Source: an uncultured Kineothrix sp. (GTDB lineage: Bacteria; Bacillota; Clostridia; Lachnospirales; Lachnospiraceae). From it: a DNA stretch of 10,557 bases. Of the stretch, positions 6,764 through 10,557 are shown piece after piece. A model generated the notes under the pieces. It saw only the letters and a list, made by a program, of their open reading frames with translations, made no database searches and was not told the origin of the DNA. The stretch spans positions 1 to 10,557 of the forward strand of contig CAJUMD010000113.1 of the NCBI GenBank assembly GCA_910587275.1, given 5' to 3'. A program made the translations under genes and the position numbers. The first letter of the stretch is position 1. Each line of letters begins with the position of its first letter.

Positions 6764-6985
6764 ATGGAAGAAGGAATCTTTACATATTGTGTGGATATGC
6801 CCACTACAATACGCTCCTTTGTGGTTTCCAACAATGATATGAGTTTCACTATTATAATCAATTCAAAAATAGGAAGCAACCAGCAACTCATGGCATACGA
6901 GCATGAGATAAACCACATTAAGAATGGGGACTATGATAGGCATTGTTCGGTTGACTTAATAGAGTTCTTTGCACATAATTGCTAA
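6764..6985 (+). CDS. Small ImmA/IrrE-type metallopeptidase
   Basis: 73 residues. I chose the ATG at 6764 (MEEGIFTYCV) because GGGAGGGG lies just upstream; the ATG at 6737 overlaps the repressor stump's stop and has no such site. YEHEINHIKNGDYD (residues 45-58) carries the HExxH zinc-protease motif (H47, E48, H51). Short ImmA/IrrE proteins of this length occur next to prophage repressors, where they cut or inactivate the repressor to trigger induction. With the repressor next door truncated, its substrate would have to be supplied elsewhere in the genome. The gene itself appears complete. Confidence 0.72.
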   Translation: MEEGIFTYCVDMPTTIRSFVVSNNDMSFTIIINSKIGSNQQLMAYEHEINHIKNGDYDRHCSVDLIEFFAHNC

Positions 6986-7032
6986 AACTTGCAGACCGTT
7001 GCGTAAAAAATACAAAAAAGGGGGAAACATCT

Positions 7033-8565
7033 ATGGGAATAACAGATGTATTTAAAACAAAACAGTTTAAAAACGATATAGAGCGACTTACATCCGAAAA
7101 CGAATACTTAAATTCGCTTCTCACTCCGGAAATGAAAACGGCGGCCTCTATAAACCTAGAAATCCAAAGACTTAACTCCGAAAAGGAATCCGTTATTACA
7201 GCAATCGAAGATAGTAATAAAAAATTAGGAAAATTAGAGGAAAAAATAGCCTCTTTAGACAGAGAAATCGCAAGCAAAAAAGATTATGTCATTTTTTTAG
7301 ACGATGAAATGCTATATCAAGATTTTGGGCTATACACTCCTGTGTACGACTTAATGAATTCCGAATCGTATAAAGATAAGCTCACAGTAATAAGGGAACA
7401 GCAAAAGGCCATGCTTAAAAATAATTCTGCCGCATATTTCCCTAAAAATTTTACATACAACAACAGTCTTTCGCAAGGGAAAAAACTTGTAGCGGATAAT
7501 GTAAAACAGATACTACGTGCTTTTAACAATGAATGTGAAGCAATTATTGACAAAGTCAAATTTAATAATGTTGAATCCATCCGGAAAAGAATAATCAAAT
7601 CATGCGATGACTTAAATAAATTAAATTCCAAAATGCAGATTTCAATAACCCCCGCTTATTTAGACTTAAAATTACGGGAAATGAACCTCTGCTATGAATA
7701 TGCCATGAAAAAGCAGGAAGAAAAAGAAGATCAAAAGCGTATTCGGGAAGAACAACGCGAAGCGCAAAAATTACAAAGAGAAATCGAAGAAGCACGAAAA
7801 TCCAGTGAAAAGGAAAAATCTCACTATAAAAATGCACTTCACCGAATAGAAATACAGTTACAGTCTGCAAGTGGAACAGAACGAACAATTTTAGAGGAAA
7901 AATATTCCGAAATAAAACAGCAACTCGCCAGTATTGAAGAAGAATTAAAGCAACTTGATTACAGAGAAGCAAACCAGCGTGCCGGATATGTCTATGTTAT
8001 TTCTAACATTGGTTCATTTGGCGAAGATGTTTATAAAATCGGAATGACAAGAAGACTGGATCCTATGGATCGAATTGATGAACTTGGAGATGCATCCGTG
8101 CCATTTGTATTTGATGTACACGCTATGATATTCAGTGACGATGCCCCAGCCCTAGAATCAGCCCTTCACAGGGCATTTGATGACAAAAAAGTTAACATGA
8201 TTAATACACGGCGAGAATTTTTTCATGCAACGCTTGAAGAAATTGAAGAAGTAGTAAAAAAGAATTTTGATAAAACTGTTGAGTTTACAAAAGTACCCAA
8301 TGCTGAGCAGTATCGTGAATCCCAAATGTTGCGGCGCAAACTCGGCGTAGGAGAATTAACAAGGCATGAACCTGCTGACATTACCGAGTGCCCTCTTACA
8401 TCGACTCCTGCTAATTCCGTTTCACCAGTGTCTAAAACGCCTACACTGGATCCATCAAAAACATATTTAAAAACAAAATGGGGGGTTTATGAAATGCCAA
8501 AGCAATATACTATATACCTTATTAAAGGTCCCCGACCCGATTTACAATTAATTGCCCCTCTATAG
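7033..8565 (+). CDS. DUF4041 / T5orf172 GIY-YIG domain coiled-coil protein
   Basis: 510 residues from the ATG at 7033, chosen because GGGGG lies just upstream; a TTG at 6979 would add 18 residues with no support. Residues 12-85 and 225-312 are charged, heptad-like coiled coils. Residues 85-220 (DDEMLYQDFGLYTPVYDLMN, ILRAFNNECEAIIDKV) match DUF4041. Residues 318-410 are a T5orf172/MUG113-type GIY-YIG domain: GYVYVISN (318-325), YKIGMTRRLDPMDRI (334-348), LESALHRAF (374-382, E375) and RREFF (393-397). GIY-YIG folds are usually DNA nucleases. The family is common beside prophage repressor/ImmA genes, and its role is unproven; DNA restriction or superinfection exclusion is a guess. It is AT-rich and intact, unlike its upstream neighbours. 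Confidence 0.82.
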   Translation: MGITDVFKTKQFKNDIERLTSENEYLNSLLTPEMKTAASINLEIQRLNSEKESVITAIEDSNKKLGKLEEKIASLDREIASKKDYVIFLDDEMLYQDFGLYTPVYDLMNSESYKDKLTVIREQQKAMLKNNSAAYFPKNFTYNNSLSQGKKLVADNVKQILRAFNNECEAIIDKVKFNNVESIRKRIIKSCDDLNKLNSKMQISITPAYLDLKLREMNLCYEYAMKKQEEKEDQKRIREEQREAQKLQREIEEARKSSEKEKSHYKNALHRIEIQLQSASGTERTILEEKYSEIKQQLASIEEELKQLDYREANQRAGYVYVISNIGSFGEDVYKIGMTRRLDPMDRIDELGDASVPFVFDVHAMIFSDDAPALESALHRAFDDKKVNMINTRREFFHATLEEIEEVVKKNFDKTVEFTKVPNAEQYRESQMLRRKLGVGELTRHEPADITECPLTSTPANSVSPVSKTPTLDPSKTYLKTKWGVYEMPKQYTIYLIKGPRPDLQLIAPL

Positions 8566-8690
8566 TTTTTAATAGTGCTTTTAGGGATATACTACCTGCG
8601 GCCGCTGTTTTTAATCCTATCCACTTAACCGAAAATTCAGGATGCACGGGACGGGTAATTGGTAAACTGTTTTATAAATAAGTCCAGCTA
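8566..8690. other. Non-coding gap between GIY-YIG gene and IS right end
   Basis: No convincing ORF, tRNA or integrase remnant is seen. It contains a GCGGCCGC octamer near 8599 and otherwise AT-rich sequence. Prophage modules of this type often have the integrase here; none is visible. The right edge depends on the uncertain IS boundary. Confidence 0.4.
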
Positions 8691-8695
8691 AGAAA

Positions 8696-8701
8696 TGTCA
8701 A
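8696..8701 (-). promoter_or_regulatory. Consensus -35 box in IS right end
   Basis: TTGACA on the minus strand near the presumed right end, with no proper -10 at 17 bases in the linear form (TTATAA is offset). In a circularised IS it could pair with the TATAAT of the left end. Confidence 0.35.
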
Positions 8702-8770
8702 TAGGTAAAATGAAAAATGCTCAAGAAATTTTTTCAAGCAGTTGATGTAAAAAAGGGTAACTTTAATAAA

Positions 8771-8784
8771 CCCATTGCCATGGG
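8771..8784. terminator. Weak hairpin after transposase gene
   Basis: CCCAT-tgcc-ATGGG lies about 28 bases past the transposase stop. On the minus strand it is followed by TTTATT, on the plus strand by ATTTTT. A 5-bp stem is weak, so this is only a possible bidirectional terminator. Confidence 0.25.
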
Positions 8785-8811
8785 ATTTTTAAGATTTGAT
8801 TCAAAACCTCA

Positions 8812-10146
8812 TCAGGCAACGATGCTTACAGATTCCGGGTGTTCTGCGGCATAACGTTCACAGTGTTCTTCCGGTGTAATGAGTTCAAAAGGTTTATTAT
8901 CCCGGAGCATAGCGAAAATAATGTTGCAGATTTTGTGCATGACGGCCCCGACAGCAACAATCTTTTTCTTGCTGGCACATTTACGGATGTAATAATCGTA
9001 AATGACTGGGTTCACAGGTGCTTTTGCTGCTTTATCCACTTTCAGGTTGTTTATGGCGATCATATGCAGGATGCGCCGCGCAAGGCTGGAGCCCCGCTTG
9101 GACATATGGACCCTGTCGCCATGGAACTTGCCTGAATCATTCACACCGGGATCCATCCCAAAGTAGGCATAGAGCTTCTTTGGGGAAGAGAACAGATCAA
9201 AGGAGCCCATTTCGGCGATCAGGACAACCGCGCTGAGGAAGCCGACACCCTGGAGAGACTGGAGAAGACAGATACGGTCATAGACCGGACCGCCCTGCAG
9301 GTTATCCACGGCCTTATGCAGCTCTTCCAGTATACTGTCCAGATGCGCCTGGTATTCCCGGTAGGTTTTTATGTACAGCCTGATCCGGAGGGCATTGCTC
9401 GGAAGGGCACGGCCGAAAACAGCAGCATCCTTTGCGGCGGCGCATATGGCATCATATTTGGAAAGGGCATATTTTTCGCCGAAACGAGCTGTATTGCGTA
9501 TGGTTTCCACAAGTTCGTCTCTTGGGGCTGCGAGCATGTCCGCTGCAAGTGGGTAAGCTTCCAGAAGCTTTAAGGATGTCTGGGCTGTGACCTTGCTGAA
9601 CACATTCAGGTATGCCGGGAAGGACACTTTGAGCTCCGCATGAAGCTTCAGCACAACGGCAGACTGCAGATCTTTGAAATAATAGTAGTCACGCACGAGA
9701 TTGCGCAAATCAATGACTGCATCCTCTGGGACGATGGAAGTCTTAAGGGAGGTATCCTGACCGACCTTGGCAGCTTTTTTTGAATCAAATTTATCATTAT
9801 GCAGTTTCCTTACGTTCATGTTTGTGCTATTCTTAGTGATGATAGGATTAATGACGGAGCAGTCAAACCCCTTATCGCGAAGGAAGCACAGGAGCGGGAT
9901 ATGGTAGATCCCGGTGGACTCAAGGAAGCAGCGGCTTTTGAGAGAATACGTCTCTTGTGCTTCCTTTATTTTTGAGACGGCAAGCTCCCGGGAAGCAGGA
10001 TCGCAGTGAACGATCTTGAAAGGCTTCCCGACAAGGGTGCCGTTAGGGAGCAAGATGGACATCCATGTGAAGTCTGCCCCGACATCAAGCCCGACTGAGA
10101 GATAGGGAATGCTTTCCAGCATCTTAAGTACTTTTTGATAATGCAT
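8812..10146 (-). CDS. IS110-family DEDD transposase
   Basis: 444 residues from the ATG at 10146 (AAAGGA nine bases upstream). A frame-open extension to 10326 reads through the candidate bridge RNA and is not used. The N-terminal RuvC-like domain has D21 (GLDVGAD), E76 (LESTGIY), D118 and D121 (NDKFDSKKAAKV). The spacing E76 to D118 to D121 fits the DEDD tetrad of the family. A central coiled region (about 140-285) links to the C-terminal Tnp_2 domain: LQSLQGVGFLSAVVLIAEMG, YAYFGMDPGVNDSGK and HMSKRGSSLARRIL, where S353 or S354 is the likely catalytic serine. Such enzymes insert and excise a circular element, guided by a bridge RNA from the same IS. No stops or frameshifts; probably active. 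Confidence 0.93.
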   Translation of the reverse strand: MHYQKVLKMLESIPYLSVGLDVGADFTWMSILLPNGTLVGKPFKIVHCDPASRELAVSKIKEAQETYSLKSRCFLESTGIYHIPLLCFLRDKGFDCSVINPIITKNSTNMNVRKLHNDKFDSKKAAKVGQDTSLKTSIVPEDAVIDLRNLVRDYYYFKDLQSAVVLKLHAELKVSFPAYLNVFSKVTAQTSLKLLEAYPLAADMLAAPRDELVETIRNTARFGEKYALSKYDAICAAAKDAAVFGRALPSNALRIRLYIKTYREYQAHLDSILEELHKAVDNLQGGPVYDRICLLQSLQGVGFLSAVVLIAEMGSFDLFSSPKKLYAYFGMDPGVNDSGKFHGDRVHMSKRGSSLARRILHMIAINNLKVDKAAKAPVNPVIYDYYIRKCASKKKIVAVGAVMHKICNIIFAMLRDNKPFELITPEEHCERYAAEHPESVSIVA

Positions 10147-10159
10147 GATGTTATCCTTT

Positions 10160-10337
10160 CTGGCAGGTATCCATTTCCAAAAGGCGGATACACAACCTAG
10201 CGGCTTATACAGGTATAGCCTGAGGCTTCCCAACCAGCCAAAACATAAATCACCACCGAATGGACTGACAGACTTAATTGGAGGTTTCACCAGCCGGAAG
10301 GCCGGTTCCCAAGGAGGATACGTCAATGATCCTGCCT
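10160..10337 (-). ncRNA. Candidate IS110 bridge RNA
   Basis: Between the TATAAT box and the transposase ATG lies non-coding DNA with four clear hairpins on the minus strand: AGGAT/ATCCT with a 9-base loop (10315-10333); a 7-bp stem with UUCC loop (10289-10306); GGCUAUA/UAU(A)AGCC with CCUG loop (10202-10220); and UAUCC/GGAUA with an inner CC/GG pair (10168-10190). Position, the roughly 170-180-base length and several looped domains fit the bridge RNAs of the IS110 subgroup, which pair with target and donor DNA through two internal loops. Loop assignments and exact ends are not determined here. This is inference from position and folding only. Confidence 0.55.
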
Positions 10338-10343
10338 TCAGTG

Positions 10344-10349
10344 ATTATA
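10344..10349 (-). promoter_or_regulatory. Consensus -10 box in IS left end
   Basis: TATAAT on the minus strand, with no matching -35 at normal distance in the linear sequence. It would start a transcript near 10337, reading through the hairpin region and into the transposase gene. Confidence 0.45.
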
Positions 10350-10360
10350 CCTCTATATTT

Positions 10361-10515
10361 TGTCTGGTGCATTAAGGAAACCTCAGACATGATAAATATT
10401 TATAACTTCTGATGGAGATGGAATTCTCCTTCTGTTATTCATCAGATATGACTTTGTAACTTATTAACTATATAGCTCTTGTGGCTATATCATTATTATA
10501 CTAGGAGGAAAAAAC
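10361..10515. promoter_or_regulatory. Leader region with two inverted repeats
   Basis: This region upstream of the next gene contains TCTGATG (10408-10414) pairing with CATCAGA (10440-10446), with GGAGA/TCTCC (10414-10418 and 10425-10429) nested inside. It also has ATATAGC (10470-10476) pairing with GCTATAT (10484-10490), and the palindrome ATAAATATTTAT (10392-10403). No well-spaced promoter was found. A TATACT at 10497 lies too close to the ribosome binding site to be the -10. The hairpins may be operators or 5'-leader RNA structures. Confidence 0.4.
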
Positions 10516-10557
10516 ATGAAATGTAAAAAACTAAGAAAATTATTATCTGTAGCTTTG
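10516..10557 (+). CDS. Start of a probable secreted or lipid-anchored protein (partial)
   Basis: The ATG at 10516 follows AGGAGG. Only 14 codons are visible: MKCKKLRKLLSVAL. A run of basic residues followed by hydrophobic ones is the beginning of a signal peptide. Nothing else can be said; the gene continues beyond the window and is probably host or neighbouring-element sequence rather than part of the IS. Confidence 0.6.
   Translation, partial: MKCKKLRKLLSVAL

Larger units (their letters stand above)
8690..10360 (-). mobile_element. IS110-family insertion sequence
   Basis: An IS110-type transposase flanked by a long upstream non-coding end (about 200 bases) and a shorter downstream end (about 120 bases). 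IS110 elements lack terminal inverted repeats, so the limits are estimates. I placed them between a TTGACA on the minus strand at 8701-8696 and a TATAAT at 10349-10344, because circular IS110 forms usually build a promoter from a -35 in one end and a -10 in the other. The long non-coding end upstream of the transposase points to the IS110 subgroup rather than IS1111. Confidence 0.7.

Noticed and set aside
7317..7972. Two minus-strand hydrophobic ORFs
   Set aside because: They are antisense shadows of the Lys/Glu-rich coiled-coil gene, whose complement reads as Phe/Leu/Ser.
10147..10326. N-terminal 60-residue extension of the transposase
   Set aside because: It is open by chance through hairpin-rich DNA, has no IS110 similarity, and the ATG at 10146 has a good ribosome binding site.
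10497..10502. TATACT as the -10 box for the last gene
   Set aside because: It directly abuts the AGGAGG ribosome binding site, so a transcript would begin too late to include it.
1..10557. CRISPR array, tRNA or rRNA genes
   Set aside because: No regularly spaced direct repeats with unique spacers and no tRNA-like or rRNA-like sequence were seen; the only tandem repeats are the coding 39- and 48-bp units.

Overview
The window looks like a decayed prophage (or phage-derived segment of an integrated element) from a Clostridia-type Firmicute, most likely a gut Lachnospiraceae relative. The evidence is strong AGGAGG-type ribosome binding sites, a leftward replication cassette in an order familiar from Clostridia phages (small ORFs, P/Q-rich protein, DUF2800 nuclease, DUF2815 ssDNA-binding protein, family A DNA polymerase, VapE-type primase), and a divergent AT-rich lysogeny-type module. 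All identifications come from recognising sequence by eye; no database was searched.

Layout. Positions 1 to about 90 hold the end of a rightward gene fragment resembling a MobC-type relaxosome protein, abutting the broken end of the vapE gene. From about 91 to 5869 everything reads leftward as one tightly packed, GC-rich operon: a GTG-started 102-residue protein, three mini-genes of 48, 50 and 51 codons, a 38-residue zinc-ribbon protein, a 161-residue P/Q-rich protein, the DUF2800 PD-(D/E)XK nuclease, the DUF2815 protein, and then a wrecked polymerase. The polymerase has an amber codon at 1946-1948, and its palm, fingers and thumb coding region is deleted. Its remainder is joined in frame to a vapE primase gene, which itself stops before its helicase domain.

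A divergent control region (about 5870-5975) with an extended -10 box and an 18-bp palindrome separates this operon from an AT-rich rightward module. That module holds a frameshifted small protein gene, the C-terminal stump of a phage repressor, a small ImmA/IrrE metallopeptidase (HEINH motif), and an intact-looking coiled-coil DUF4041/T5orf172 GIY-YIG protein. No integrase is seen.

From about 8690 to 10360 lies an IS110-family element reading leftward: a 444-residue DEDD transposase, preceded by about 190 bases of hairpin-rich non-coding DNA under a TATAAT box. This is the expected place and size for a bridge RNA. The window ends with the start of a rightward gene with a signal-peptide-like N-terminus, behind two inverted repeats.

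Taken together, the replication genes upstream of the polymerase, the ImmA/IrrE gene, the GIY-YIG gene and the IS look intact. Polymerase, primase-helicase, repressor and the first rightward gene are all damaged, so this is a grounded prophage rather than a working one. The most interesting items are the IS110 element with its candidate bridge RNA, and the in-frame polymerase-exonuclease/primase scar.
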